DNA of 64,000 bases, from NCBI RefSeq assembly GCF_000739615.1, contig NZ_BATP01000035.1, forward strand, positions 62,001 through 126,000, read 5' to 3'. Numbering within the stretch: the first letter of the stretch is position 1; each line of letters opens with the position of its first letter. The notes under the pieces were generated by a model. It was not told where the DNA came from. It searched no databases and saw only the letters and a list, made by a program, of their open reading frames with translations. The translations under genes were made by a program, and so were the position numbers. The DNA is from Haloferula sp. BvORR071 (lineage in GTDB: Bacteria > Verrucomicrobiota > Verrucomicrobiia > Verrucomicrobiales > Akkermansiaceae). Shown piece by piece: positions 35,301-44,213 of this stretch.

Positions 35301-36160
35301 TCCGCGCCCTCATGCTCGGCCGCACCGGCAACAACCTGTTCCAATACGCCATGGGACGGGTCCTCGCCGAACGCCATGGCGTGCCGCTGGTGCTGAACGC
35401 GAGTTGGTTCAACTTTGCGGGCTGGTCCCGCGTCTCCTGCCTGCGGCGTCTGCCGCTCAAGGCCGAGGTGACCCGGCCCTTCACCCTGACCGCGCGCGCG
35501 CTGCTCAAGCTTACCGGCAAGCACTACTGGGAGTACAGCCGCCTGCCGGTGATCCGCGAGACGGTGGAGGACCAAAGCTTTGATCCCCGCTACCTGGAGG
35601 CTCCTGCCGACTGCTTGCTCTTCGGCTACTTCCAGTCACCGCTCTACTTCCGCGGTATCGAGCCGCTCCTGCGCGAGGAACTCCGCATGGATGGCCTGTC
35701 ATGGGAAGCGGACACGCTCCGCATCCGCGACCGCATCCGCTTCAATAACACCGTCGCGGTCCACATCCGCCGCACCGACTACGTCGGCAATGCTCCTTTC
35801 GAAGTTTGCGATCTGGCCTACTATCGCGCTGCCATGAGTCGCCTCCGCGAGCGCATGGAAGGAGCCCGCTTCTTCCTCTTCTCCGACGATCCCGCCTGGT
35901 GTGCGCAGCACCTCGCGGCAGATGACGTCGAAGTCTGCGCTCTCCCTCACGGCGTGCAGGACCCTTTGCACGACCTCCACCTCATGAGCGAGGCCAGCCA
36001 TCACATCATCGCGAACAGCAGCTATTCGTGGTGGGCCGCATGGCTCGGTAAAAAAACGGGCCAGCAGGTGCTCATGCCCTCGGTATGGTATCGCACCGGC
36101 ATGAAGGCACCCGCGGAGGAAAAACGCTGCGATGGATGGGAGTTTGTCGATGTGGGCTAA
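35297..36160 (+). CDS. GT11-family fucosyltransferase-like protein
   Basis: 287 aa. N-terminal LMLGRTGNNLFQYAMGRVLAERHGVPL and VAVHIRRTDYVGN (the GDP-fucose-binding HxRRxDY motif, residues about 155-161) are the two signatures of alpha-1,2-fucosyltransferases of family GT11; FLFSDDPAWC and ANSSYSWWAAWLG complete the set. It would add L-fucose, or a related GDP-sugar, to a galactose. GDP-fucose synthesis genes are not in this window. The gene overlaps both neighbours. Confidence 0.9.
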   Translation: MIRALMLGRTGNNLFQYAMGRVLAERHGVPLVLNASWFNFAGWSRVSCLRRLPLKAEVTRPFTLTARALLKLTGKHYWEYSRLPVIRETVEDQSFDPRYLEAPADCLLFGYFQSPLYFRGIEPLLREELRMDGLSWEADTLRIRDRIRFNNTVAVHIRRTDYVGNAPFEVCDLAYYRAAMSRLRERMEGARFFLFSDDPAWCAQHLAADDVEVCALPHGVQDPLHDLHLMSEASHHIIANSSYSWWAAWLGKKTGQQVLMPSVWYRTGMKAPAEEKRCDGWEFVDVG

Positions 36161-37286
36161 AGCGAGAATCGTGATGGGCCGCCGCTGGCCGCAGCGCACC
36201 GTCGAGAAGCTCGCCTTCCCGGCGCTCCGGCGCTGGCGTGGCTGGCGCGGCGAAGGCCCCGAGCAAGGCGGCGTGCCCTTCGGAATCTTCCAAGAGAAGC
36301 AGGAGATCCGAGCAGGCCTCGTCAATGGCCGCATCATTGCCGATGGCCAATCCATCCCGCCCCTGCCGGAGCGTTCCGAGCTCATCGCCTGTGGTCTCCG
36401 TCAAGCGGGCTACGATTGGTGGCCAGTGCTCTGGACCCGCCGCGCCTCCGCCCGTCTGTTAGGTTCATCCCTCGTCCACACCGATCTCTATGGCCATGCC
36501 TGCTACGAGGCCATGTACGGTCCCCAGGCCACCGGCGATCCCGTCTGGCGCATCATCGGTAGCCATCCAGAGACCGAGTTGGCAGGAAGCTGGACCTCCC
36601 TCGTCTCCCGCTGGACCCGCGGCAGGAACTACTACCACTGGCTCACCGACGGCCTCACGCGCCTCCTTCACCTGCCATCCTTCCCGGAGGATACGAAGAT
36701 CCTCGTGCCACCCGGTCTCCCGCCCTTCGCCCTGGACAGCTTGAAGATGTTAGGTCTCGCCGACCGCGTCCGCGAAGCCACCGAGGAACACCTGCTGATC
36801 GAGAACTACCACTTCGCAGGACCCTCTGCTCTAACAGGCTGCGTGAATCCCATGGGCGTCGCTTGGCTGCGCAAGAGCTTCGGCCTGCCGCCCAAGCCCG
36901 CCGGTGGCCACCGCAAGATCTTCATCTCACGCCAGGGCACCACCCGCTCGGTCTCGAACCTCCGCGAAGTCGAGCACGCCCTCGCTGCCGATGACTGGGA
37001 GATCATCGATCCCGGCCGCCTTTCCTTCGGCGAGCAGCTTGAGACTTTCAAGCAGGCCCGCATCATCGCCGGCATCCACGGAGCGGGCATGACCAATGTC
37101 CTCTGGGCACCGCCCGGCACCCGCGTGGTGGAATTCATGCCGCGGAGCTTCCGCAATGCCTGCTACGAAGGCATCTCGCTTGTGCTGGGCCACTCCCACC
37201 AAGTGCTGATCTGCCAGTCGGACAGCCGCGGAAACATGCAGGTCTCCGCCGACCAGCTTCGTCAGGTATTAGCCGCCGGCGATTGA
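36132..37286 (+). CDS. GT61-family glycosyltransferase (DUF563)
   Basis: 384 aa; ATG 36132 overlaps the GT11 gene by 29 bp, and ATG 36150 is an alternative with an 11-bp overlap. Family signatures: GRNYYHWLTDGLTRLLHLPSF, then KIFISRQGTTRSVSNLREVE and ARIIAGIHGAGMTNVLWAPPGTRVVEFMP. GT61 members include bacterial capsule transferases related to beta-1,2-xylosyltransferases. The 3' end overlaps the convergent membrane protein gene by 25 bp. Confidence 0.88.
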   Translation: MDGSLSMWAKARIVMGRRWPQRTVEKLAFPALRRWRGWRGEGPEQGGVPFGIFQEKQEIRAGLVNGRIIADGQSIPPLPERSELIACGLRQAGYDWWPVLWTRRASARLLGSSLVHTDLYGHACYEAMYGPQATGDPVWRIIGSHPETELAGSWTSLVSRWTRGRNYYHWLTDGLTRLLHLPSFPEDTKILVPPGLPPFALDSLKMLGLADRVREATEEHLLIENYHFAGPSALTGCVNPMGVAWLRKSFGLPPKPAGGHRKIFISRQGTTRSVSNLREVEHALAADDWEIIDPGRLSFGEQLETFKQARIIAGIHGAGMTNVLWAPPGTRVVEFMPRSFRNACYEGISLVLGHSHQVLICQSDSRGNMQVSADQLRQVLAAGD

Positions 37287-38644
37287 AGTTCGGCCTCGGG
37301 CGGCACCACTTTCTTCCGGCGCCACCTCACCAGCAGTTGCCAGATCGCCAGCCCCAGCATTACCGAGGCGGTATCGAGCACCAGGTCCAGGACATCGTCC
37401 CAGCCAAAGCCGAAACCGAAGGCCCACTGGCAGAATTCCGATATCGCGCCTAGCGCTAGCGCCGGCCACATCGCACGCCGCGAGCCCATCAGCAGCCCTA
37501 GCAGCGCGGCCAGCATCGCAAAGCCCCCGAGGTGCGCGAATTTCTTCAACTCCGGCAGTCGCGATAGCAGCCAGCGCATCGGCCCGCCGCCGATCGCTTC
37601 CGGCGCTCCTTCTGCTGCGGATGGCACGGGTTGGGCAGCTGGCGCCGCAACCGGTGCTGCTTGAGGTGGTGCCACCACCACGACTGGTGCAGGAGCCGGC
37701 GCGGTGCTTGTGACCTCGGGCGTTGTTGCCGGGTGCTCGGCGATCACCGGGGGCGGAGCTGGTGCTGGCACAGGAGTCACAGGGGCCGGAGGTGGTGGCG
37801 GTGGCGGGGGAAGCACCGGAATCGGAAACGGTTTACCCATCGGGTGCCACGGGATCCACGGCCCCGGCAGACTCGAGTACCAGCCGAAGACCACCCACAA
37901 CCCGGCCGCAGCCACGACCTTCACCAGCGTCGTGCCTTCGCTCGCGACCCAGCGGCGGATTCCCCATGCCGCCCAGCCCAGCCACGCGGCCACCAGCAGG
38001 ATCAGCGCCGGAAACATCGCGGTCCGCCACCGCAGCGGCTGGACGCTGAAGGAGTAAATGGTGCACTCGCCCGACCGACCGGTGTTGGAGATCACGATCT
38101 TCGGCAGCGTCCCGTGCCGCGCCAGCGGCACCACGATGTCGCGATGCAAACGGGAGGTGTCCCCATACGCCGCCCACAGCAGCAGGTAGTCCGGCGCCAG
38201 CTTTCCATCCGCGTCGATCCACAGCAGCGTGGCCCGCGCATCGTCCCAGTCGTACTTTCCGTGCGCCAAGCCTTGGCAAGAGGTCTCGATCTGCACGTGC
38301 GCGAACTTCGCATCCGGCTGCTTCTTCCAGCGGAATTCCAGCCGCGGGAAATTCGGGTCAGACTTCAGCCGCAGCGGCTCCTTCCCATCCCCGCCCTCGG
38401 GCTTGCCCAGCGGCACCCGCATCACATCGTCCGGCGTGTGCCCCAGCGTCAGGGCCGCTTCCCCTGGCACCGCTTCGTAGCGGTATTGCCACAGCGCCCA
38501 GGTCAGCCCTGAGAGGAGTAGAAACGCGAGCAGATATCCGCAGACGGTGGCGGCGCGGCGAGGCACGCCGGAGGGAAGGGGAATTTCCTCCCCCGGGGAA
38601 GGCCAAAAGCCCCTTTGGGTCATCCGCACGCACGCACTCAGCAT
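37262..38644 (-). CDS. Membrane protein with VanZ-like domain and proline-rich linker
   Basis: 460 aa from ATG 38644 (ATG 38623 is also possible); the frame is open further upstream but that part is antisense to the GT2 gene. A first membrane segment (GYLLAFLLLSGLTWALW) is followed by an extracytoplasmic domain of about 160 residues, two more membrane segments (TAMFPALILLVAAWLGWAAW; VVAAAGLWVVFGWY), a proline/alanine-rich linker of about 90 residues with an eight-proline run, and a C-terminal four-helix VanZ-like domain (LKKFAHLGGFAML...EFCQWAF...DVLDLVLDTASVMLG). Domain order and the linker are unusual. The role is unknown; VanZ-like domains recur in verrucomicrobial exopolysaccharide loci. 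Confidence 0.68.
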   Translation of the reverse strand: MLSACVRMTQRGFWPSPGEEIPLPSGVPRRAATVCGYLLAFLLLSGLTWALWQYRYEAVPGEAALTLGHTPDDVMRVPLGKPEGGDGKEPLRLKSDPNFPRLEFRWKKQPDAKFAHVQIETSCQGLAHGKYDWDDARATLLWIDADGKLAPDYLLLWAAYGDTSRLHRDIVVPLARHGTLPKIVISNTGRSGECTIYSFSVQPLRWRTAMFPALILLVAAWLGWAAWGIRRWVASEGTTLVKVVAAAGLWVVFGWYSSLPGPWIPWHPMGKPFPIPVLPPPPPPPPAPVTPVPAPAPPPVIAEHPATTPEVTSTAPAPAPVVVVAPPQAAPVAAPAAQPVPSAAEGAPEAIGGGPMRWLLSRLPELKKFAHLGGFAMLAALLGLLMGSRRAMWPALALGAISEFCQWAFGFGFGWDDVLDLVLDTASVMLGLAIWQLLVRWRRKKVVPPEAELQSPAANT

Positions 38645-38686
38645 TCGCCAAGCACCCCTTCTCCCCGCTATCCCTTCTCCCGCCCG

Positions 38687-39484
38687 ATGGACTTTACCGT
38701 CATCACCGCGAATCTTAACCACGGCCATTTCCTGGCCGAGTGCCTCGCCAGCGTCGCGGAGCAAGCGGGCGTCACCCTCGAGCACCTCGTCATCGATGGC
38801 GGCTCCACCGATGACAGCGCCGCCATCGCCGCCCGCTTCCCGCATGTCACTTGGTCCCAAGGACCTGACAAGGGCATGTCCGATGCCATCAACAAGGGCT
38901 TCGACCGCGCCCAAGGCGATTGGGTCATCTGGCTGAATGCCGACGACCGCCTCAAGCCCGGCATCCTCCAGCAGGTCAAGCAAGCCGCCGCGAATACCAC
39001 CGCCGATATTCTCTACGGCGACTACGACTTCATCGATGAAAGCGGCCGCCTGATCCGCAGCATCCACATGCCGGACTGGTCGCCCTTCGTCCACGTCCAC
39101 CACTGCTGCTACATCGGCTCCACCGCCTGCTTCCTGAAGCGCGCCACCGTCATCGCCCCCGGCCATCGCCTCCGCGAGGACTTCCACTACGTCATGGATG
39201 GCGAGCTCTACGCCCGTCTCCATGCCAGCGGTCTGAACTTCGACCGCATGCGCCTGAATGTCGCCGACTTCCGCATCCACGGCGGCAATGCCTCCCTCCG
39301 TCACCTTGGCAAGCCCCGCGACCTCGAGACCATCCTCAAGGCCGAGCGCCAGCACGTCGAATCCCGCGCCATCCGCCGCGCCTACGGCCTCACGCTCTTC
39401 AGCGACCCCTACCTCAACGGCCTCGCCGACGGAGTCCTCTGGTTAGCCGCCAAAGGCTGGAAGGGCGTGATGAAGCTCAGGTAG
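38687..39484 (+). CDS. Glycosyltransferase family 2
   Basis: 265 aa from ATG 38687, 42 bp from the divergent VanZ-like gene. TVITANLNHGHFLAECLASVAEQ opens the GT-A fold, LEHLVIDGGSTDDSAAIAARF binds the nucleotide, and WVIWLNADDRLKPGIL supplies the DXD-like metal site (NADD). DFHYVMDGELYARLHASG is typical of WcaA/WcaE-like transferases of colanic-acid-type loci. Confidence 0.88.
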   Translation: MDFTVITANLNHGHFLAECLASVAEQAGVTLEHLVIDGGSTDDSAAIAARFPHVTWSQGPDKGMSDAINKGFDRAQGDWVIWLNADDRLKPGILQQVKQAAANTTADILYGDYDFIDESGRLIRSIHMPDWSPFVHVHHCCYIGSTACFLKRATVIAPGHRLREDFHYVMDGELYARLHASGLNFDRMRLNVADFRIHGGNASLRHLGKPRDLETILKAERQHVESRAIRRAYGLTLFSDPYLNGLADGVLWLAAKGWKGVMKLR

Positions 39485-39562
39485 ACGGACTGTTCCTGAC
39501 AGCGCGCCTTGCGGACGGCTCACTGGGTGCGCTGTTCTCCAGCGGGCTTCGACGGTCGAGTG

Positions 39563-40024
39563 CTATTCCACCGGCCGGTTCAACTCCGTCCGCCAATCCG
39601 CCGGGTCATCGCTGCTCTCCGGACCCACGAGGTAGCGCTCCCAGAATCCGGGGGCCTTCTTGAGTCCGCTCTTCTCAATCCACTCCATGAACTCTCCCCA
39701 GCCCTCGCCCAGATTCTCGTAGGGGCCGTGGTAGATCGTGCGCACCACCTTGGCGGCTTTCAACTCGCTGGCCTTCACCCGTCCAACCGGCTTCACCGGC
39801 GCGCTCACTGGCACCGCGACCTCGAAGTCGAAGATGTCCAACTCCCCGCGGAAGTGATAGCTCAACAATGGCCCCACCGGACCGATGCCCTGCGAACCCA
39901 CCGCCGCCATCACCTCCATGATTGCCGGCCCCATCACCTCTTGGATCTGGCTGCGGGGAATCGTCAGGTGGATTGCGGCAGTCAGTTGTGCCTCGGATTG
40001 CGTGATTTGCGGTGTCTCGATCAT
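39563..40024 (-). CDS. GyrI-like small-molecule-binding domain protein
   Basis: 153 aa. The fold-specific pattern is AAIHLTIPRSQIQEVMGPAIMEVMAAV, then IFDFEVAVPVSAPVKPVGRVKASELKAAKVVRTIYHGPYENLGEGWGEFMEWIEKSG and a C-terminal WERYLVGPESSDDPADWRTELNRPV. This matches stand-alone GyrI-like/AraC effector-binding proteins, which bind small hydrophobic or cationic ligands and have no DNA-binding domain. It begins 46 bp from the next minus-strand gene and has no obvious role in polysaccharide synthesis. Confidence 0.82.
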   Translation of the reverse strand: MIETPQITQSEAQLTAAIHLTIPRSQIQEVMGPAIMEVMAAVGSQGIGPVGPLLSYHFRGELDIFDFEVAVPVSAPVKPVGRVKASELKAAKVVRTIYHGPYENLGEGWGEFMEWIEKSGLKKAPGFWERYLVGPESSDDPADWRTELNRPVE

Positions 40025-40070
40025 GGTAGTTTGGGGTTGGTTTCAGGCACTCGACGAACAGCTCTCGAAA

Positions 40071-40655
40071 TTATGGACAGGTTTCTGCCTGGTACGCCCG
40101 GTGACGATAATATTTCGGCCGCGAGTCCAGCCGCAGGTGCAGCCAGGATACTCCCAGCCCGGCCGTGCTGAGCCAGACCGGCGCATCTGAAATCCGCGCC
40201 TTCATCGCCTCTCCCACCCCCTGCCAAAAGGTATCCACCTGCGTTTCCGGTGCCTCTCGCAAGAAGCAGGCGAGGTGCGTGTAGCAACTCGCCTCTGCCA
40301 GTGGTCCGGGCACCACGAGAACCGCATCGCCGCGGAGGTTCGGGAAAACCACCACCGCTTCGCCGCGGAAGTGTTCCGCGAAGGCCCCGACATCCGGCTT
40401 CACCCGCAGCAGCGGCGGCGCATCCACGAACACAAACTCAAAGGGCCGTTCCAGGCAGTCACGATTCACTGGCGGTGTTTCCCAAAAGAATGCCTCAAAA
40501 GGTGCCGCCCGCAGGAGGCCAGCAAACTCCTGCCGGAAACCGGAATTACCCTGCCACAAGCCAATCACCTCTCCATAGCTCAAGGGCCCGGTTCCATTCC
40601 TCACCGTTCCCTGCACCGTGCGCCCATCAAGCTGCTTGCTGCTGAATTCCCACAT
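40071..40655 (-). CDS. Conserved hypothetical protein, DUF6940-like
   Basis: 194 aa, soluble. Features include GRTVQGTVRNGTGPLSYGEVIGLW, FEAFFWETPPV, FVFVDAPPLL and the C-terminal WLHLRLDSRPKYYRHRAYQ. The last motif recalls the LDSRPKYY ending of a DUF6940-type family, which I recognise only from memory. It lacks signal peptide and membrane segments. Function is unknown; it lies in a minus-strand group of three small genes between glycosyltransferase genes. Confidence 0.55.
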   Translation of the reverse strand: MWEFSSKQLDGRTVQGTVRNGTGPLSYGEVIGLWQGNSGFRQEFAGLLRAAPFEAFFWETPPVNRDCLERPFEFVFVDAPPLLRVKPDVGAFAEHFRGEAVVVFPNLRGDAVLVVPGPLAEASCYTHLACFLREAPETQVDTFWQGVGEAMKARISDAPVWLSTAGLGVSWLHLRLDSRPKYYRHRAYQAETCP

Positions 40656-40685
40656 GAGTTCGGCTTGGCCGCATCGTCCCGCAGT

Positions 40686-40958
40686 TTACGAACTCGTGAC
40701 CGCTTTCCACGAACGCGATTCTTTCTGCCGCTGGAACAGGACCTCCGCGTCCCTGACCTTGGACTCGCCGGAGAGCCGGTACCGGAAGTGATAGTAAACA
40801 TCGTCGGCATCACCCTCCCCGGGATCCACCTCCAGGATGGTGGCAGTGGGATGGAGCTTCAGGAATTCGGCTTTGAGCTCCTTCTGCCTCGGTTCCTTCC
40901 ACGCCGCGGCGAAAACGGCGATGACGACGCAGGCCAAGAGTAACATGCGGACCTTCAT
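40686..40958 (-). CDS. Small secreted or membrane-anchored hypothetical protein
   Basis: 90 aa. MKVRMLLLACVVIAVFAAAWKEP is a short basic n-region plus hydrophobic core and could be a signal peptide or an N-terminal anchor. The rest is charged (GEGDADDVYYHFRYRLSGESKVRDAEVLFQ), with alternating residues suggesting beta strands. No family recognised. It lies 30 bp upstream of, and reads towards, the DUF6940-like gene. Confidence 0.5.
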   Translation of the reverse strand: MKVRMLLLACVVIAVFAAAWKEPRQKELKAEFLKLHPTATILEVDPGEGDADDVYYHFRYRLSGESKVRDAEVLFQRQKESRSWKAVTSS

Positions 40959-41049
40959 GGCGACGCGTTTGCTCTAGCCCCGATCCGCCGTCATTGCAAT
41001 TGTCCGCTGGGCTGGGCTGAATTCCTCAACCGCCGCTCGCTGCTTGTCT

Positions 41050-41973
41050 GTGACTTCCTCGCCCCGCATCGCCGCCGTCTTCGCGTGCTTCAACCGCCGC
41101 GCCGCCGCGCTCGAGTGCCTCCGCCGCCTCCGCGCCCAGACCCGCCAACCGGATCTGGTCGTCGTCGGCGACAATGCCTCCACGGACGGCACCGCGGGGG
41201 CTCTGCAGGCAGAGGGCTGGGACCGCCTCATCATCCTCAATACCGGCGATAACCTTGGCAACGCCGGCGGCGTCCAGGTCGCCATGGACCACGCCTTCAT
41301 CGTCGGGAAAGTGGATGCGGTTTGGGTCCTCGATGACGACTCATGGCCCCGCGCCGGAGCTTTGGAAGCCCTCCTCGCCAGCGGCTTCGATTCCCAGCTC
41401 GTTCGCCACAGCCTCCAGATCGACCCCACCGGCGGCCACTACTCCTGGCCCCTTCCCATCCGCGCCGGACACGGCGACTGGCAGACCATCCGCCACCCGG
41501 ACGAATGGCCGCAGGATGCCGACCGCGCCGAAAGCCGCGCCTCTTGGACCGGCGCAATGGTCCCCCGCGCCGCATGGGAAAAGGCCGGCCCCGTCCTCGG
41601 TGAACTCTTCATCCGCGGGGAGGATGAGGAATATCCCCGCCGCCTCGCAGCTGCCGGCTTCCACTTTGAGGCCGTCCGCGACTCCGTGCTCGACCACCCC
41701 TCGGCCAAGAACCTCCGCCGCTGGCGCATCGGTCACAAGGACTTCTGGTTCGAGACCGGCCTGGAGGACTGGAAGTTCTACTACGAGGTCCGCAACACCG
41801 CCTGGCTCATGTTCCGCCAAGGCTCTGTCCTCCAAGGCTGGGCCATCGCCCTCCTCCACCTCGCCGCCACCCTTCTCCACGAAGGCTACTCGCCCTCCCG
41901 TTGGCACACTTGGCGCATGGCCTTGGCGGACGCCCGGACCGGCAAGTTGGGCCGCCGCGACTTCCCGAAGTAG
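41050..41973 (+). CDS. Glycosyltransferase family 2 (GlfT2/rhamnosyltransferase-like)
   Basis: 307 aa from GTG 41050 (TTG at 41044 adds two residues). RIAAVFACFNRRAAALECLRRLRAQT opens the GT-A fold, VVGDNASTDGTAGAL binds the nucleotide, NLGNAGGVQVAMDHA and WVLDDDSWP (DDD metal site) follow, as in galactofuranosyltransferases and rhamnosyltransferases. The C-terminal WRIGHKDFWFETGLEDWKFYYEVRNTAWL is typical of GlfT-like members. Because glf is in the same locus, use of UDP-Galf is plausible. Confidence 0.88.
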   Translation: MTSSPRIAAVFACFNRRAAALECLRRLRAQTRQPDLVVVGDNASTDGTAGALQAEGWDRLIILNTGDNLGNAGGVQVAMDHAFIVGKVDAVWVLDDDSWPRAGALEALLASGFDSQLVRHSLQIDPTGGHYSWPLPIRAGHGDWQTIRHPDEWPQDADRAESRASWTGAMVPRAAWEKAGPVLGELFIRGEDEEYPRRLAAAGFHFEAVRDSVLDHPSAKNLRRWRIGHKDFWFETGLEDWKFYYEVRNTAWLMFRQGSVLQGWAIALLHLAATLLHEGYSPSRWHTWRMALADARTGKLGRRDFPK

Positions 41974-41995
41974 TCCGCTCACGCCGTGTGCGGAC
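41973..41995 (+). repeat. Hairpin directly after the GT2 gene
   Basis: GTCCGC-T-CAC-GCC-GTG-T-GCGGAC is a perfect inverted repeat with one T-T mismatch, beginning at the stop codon of the GT2 gene. Followed by AAAGGATTTTCGG, so it could act as a weak terminator or RNA-stabilising stem. Confidence 0.45.
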
Positions 41996-42146
41996 AAAGG
42001 ATTTTCGGCTGCCCGCCCCTCGGACGGTCCTCCTCCGGGTGCACGGAGGCACTTCCCCCCGCATGCACTCTTCCCGGCCCTTCACCTTGCCTCCGCCCGC
42101 CAGATCCGGTTTCATTTAGGCCTCAATCCAGAAAGGAAGGAGCCCC

Positions 42147-42611
42147 ATGCCTCTCAATAGCGAAGTAGCTTTCACCGTCAGGTGGGTCCAACTGCTGGAC
42201 GCAGCCTTGGTCTGGCTCGCCTTTTGGATCTCATCCCTGTTCCGAGTCCCCCTTAGGGAACTCCTCACGACGGTGGAATCTACCCATGGAGACCTGACCC
42301 TCTGGCAGATGAGCTGGGTCCTCTATATTGTCGTGCCTTTCACCCCGCTGGTCCTTGAGTTCTTTCACTTCTACCGCCGCCCGCGCCCCCCGTCCGCAGC
42401 CTTGGCATTCGCACAGCTCTTCAAGGCCGCCATCTGCATGACCTTGCTGGTCGGCGCGGTGGTTGTCTGGGCCCAGCTCGGCGGGGTCAGCCGCCTCATC
42501 CTGATGACCGGAGCCATCTTGACCTTGGCTGTCTTGTTCCTCCGTGAGCGCGTCTTTTTTGCCTTCTTCGACCGCGAGAGCTCCGATTCCACCGGCAGAT
42601 CGGTTCCCTAA
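42147..42611 (+). pseudogene. Truncated N-terminal copy of the initiating sugar transferase
   Basis: 154 codons that align from end to end with the first ~140 residues of the sugar transferase at 45558: both contain LLQLLDAALVW/VQLLDAALVW, SLFRVP, LWQMSWVLYIVVPFTPLVLEFF, FYRRPR and SRLIL, roughly half of all positions being identical by eye. It keeps the four N-terminal membrane segments but stops at ERVFFAFFDRESSDST, before the nucleotide-binding-like middle and the catalytic domain. The upstream element CCGGTTTCAT is shared with the full gene (42106-42115 and 45523-45532). It could be a dead remnant or a translated membrane-only protein; coding is still intact, so expression is possible. 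Confidence 0.72.
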
Positions 42612-42680
42612 GTCTCATGGAACCTGTCTGAAGCACGGGAACGCCCCATCTTATCCTGCCGTGCTCCATCCTTTGGTCCC

Positions 42681-43463
42681 TTATCGGGGAGGGGATGCCT
42701 CCGCGGCTCCTTCGGCAATTTTCCCCTCATGCAGCGGGTGGATCGCGTCCCATCTCGCGAACTCTGACAGATCGGTCCCTTTTAGATAAGTCGACTCGTC
42801 CATGGAGATCTCGATGCCCCGGGAGTCCAGAAGCCTCTTGCTCAAGAGCAACTGCCCCGAGCCGGATTTCACCACGCCGACTTCCATGAGAGTCCGTCCC
42901 CCTTCGCGCAGTTGCTTCTTCAGGAGCGCCTTCATCCCGTTCGTTCGCTCGGATCCGAGGGTCTGGCCCAAATTTCGGGAAAAGTCCTCGAAGATCTGCT
43001 TTGCCAGATCGCTGCAATCCGCGAGCTTGATATAGCGCTCTCCAACAGTGGAGACCAACTTCGCCCGCTTCAATTCAGCCGCTTTGAATTGCTCCAGAGC
43101 CTTCGCGATCTCCCGCCGTACCAACGGGCGTTCCTCTTTAGTGATCTGGAAGTAGCTGTAGATCCGGGGCGATACCTCGCCGGTGTCTTCCTCGAATACA
43201 TTCACCGCCAGGAGCGGCACGAGCTCAGGGGGCAGCGCTTGGTGTTCCCGATCATACTTCACCTCGTCCTGCGGTGGGACGGCGTCCGGGAGGGCTTGGT
43301 TTCTCACCGTTCCGGCAGGCTCCGGGGGAGCTCCCTCGGGCCGACCGGCCTCACCTTGGTGGGACCGGAGAAACACGGCGAACCCAAGGACAAGCACGAC
43401 GAGGACCGCCACTAAGGTCCGCCGCTTCCATGCTCCGGCTGAAGTTGCTGCCTCGGGCCTCAT
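42681..43463 (-). CDS. Single-pass membrane protein of unknown function
   Basis: 260 aa. After a basic N-terminus there is one membrane segment (TLVAVLVVLVLGFAVFL, about residues 16-32), then a low-complexity Pro/Glu-rich stretch, and a mostly helical, charged domain (EERPLVRREIAKALEQFKAAELKRAKL). SGSGQLLLSKRLLDSRGIEISMDES comes near the end. No family recognised. It is the third gene of a minus-strand group with the lipoprotein (12 bp upstream) and the Tat protein. Confidence 0.6.
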   Translation of the reverse strand: MRPEAATSAGAWKRRTLVAVLVVLVLGFAVFLRSHQGEAGRPEGAPPEPAGTVRNQALPDAVPPQDEVKYDREHQALPPELVPLLAVNVFEEDTGEVSPRIYSYFQITKEERPLVRREIAKALEQFKAAELKRAKLVSTVGERYIKLADCSDLAKQIFEDFSRNLGQTLGSERTNGMKALLKKQLREGGRTLMEVGVVKSGSGQLLLSKRLLDSRGIEISMDESTYLKGTDLSEFARWDAIHPLHEGKIAEGAAEASPPR

Positions 43464-43475
43464 GCAAGCACCCTA

Positions 43476-44213
43476 TCAGGGAGAAGCCTTTAGATAAAAG
43501 AACTCGCTGCGTTCCCCTTGGATCGGGTTCAGGGAGAATTTCTCGATTCGGCCATCTCCCTTCTCCCGTTCAACTTGAAAGGTCAGACCTCGCGTTTCCG
43601 GGGTGCTGTGGGCCAGGTCGGACAGCCCTTGTATCCCCGTCTGCTCGAGCGTGACCCGCATGCGGAGACCGAATTGGTCGTGAAGTTGCTCGCGAAGCAG
43701 GATCTCAAGACTCTCCAGCGGCAGATCCTTGGTTTCTTTCCGGAGCCCGGCGATGAAATCCCTCACGATCCCGGAGAGTTCCTCATCGGGAAGCGCTTCG
43801 ATCGTTACCGTCTTGCCGATGGGAAAGACCAGCGAAGAAGCGGACTGCCCTCGTAGGGTATTCGCCCTGCCGAAGGCTGTCTGCAACCTTTCGGCAATGG
43901 CAGGGACCGCCGCATAGGGAACCCCGATTTGCTTGAGGACGGACTCTTCGGCTTTGCCTCCCGAACTCGCAATTCTAGGCAGGGTCTCCAGCGCCGAAGA
44001 TCCCACGACTACTCCTTTCCCAACGCTTTGCGGTGAGGACTCAGGTGAGTGTTTCATGGCCTTGGATTGATCTATTTTGTCATTGGAGCCGGTCTTTTTC
44101 CGATCTTGGTCCTGCTCTTTCGGAGAGCAACCCGCCCCCAGACAACAAAGAACCACGGCGGGAATATAGCCCACCTTGGAGAAGCGGAAAAATCCGGCCT
44201 CAATTATAACCAT
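43476..44213 (-). CDS. Lipoprotein of unknown function
   Basis: 245 aa from ATG 44213, which overlaps the 3' end of the Tat gene by 10 bp; an upstream ATG at 44282 would bury the signal sequence. Signal peptide VGYIPAVVLCCLGAGC with lipobox LGAGC predicts a lipid-anchored, periplasmic or outer-membrane protein. A Ser/Lys/Glu-rich linker is followed by a domain with LETLPRIASSGGKAEESVL and DLPLESLEILLREQLHDQFG. No family recognised. It shares an operon with its two neighbours, so they probably work in one envelope process. Confidence 0.62.
   Translation of the reverse strand: MVIIEAGFFRFSKVGYIPAVVLCCLGAGCSPKEQDQDRKKTGSNDKIDQSKAMKHSPESSPQSVGKGVVVGSSALETLPRIASSGGKAEESVLKQIGVPYAAVPAIAERLQTAFGRANTLRGQSASSLVFPIGKTVTIEALPDEELSGIVRDFIAGLRKETKDLPLESLEILLREQLHDQFGLRMRVTLEQTGIQGLSDLAHSTPETRGLTFQVEREKGDGRIEKFSLNPIQGERSEFFYLKASP

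Noticed and set aside
38645-39355. N-terminal extension of the VanZ-like gene by about 240 codons
   Set aside because: That segment is antisense to the GT2 gene at 38687 and shows shadow-type composition; the ATG at 38644 fits better.
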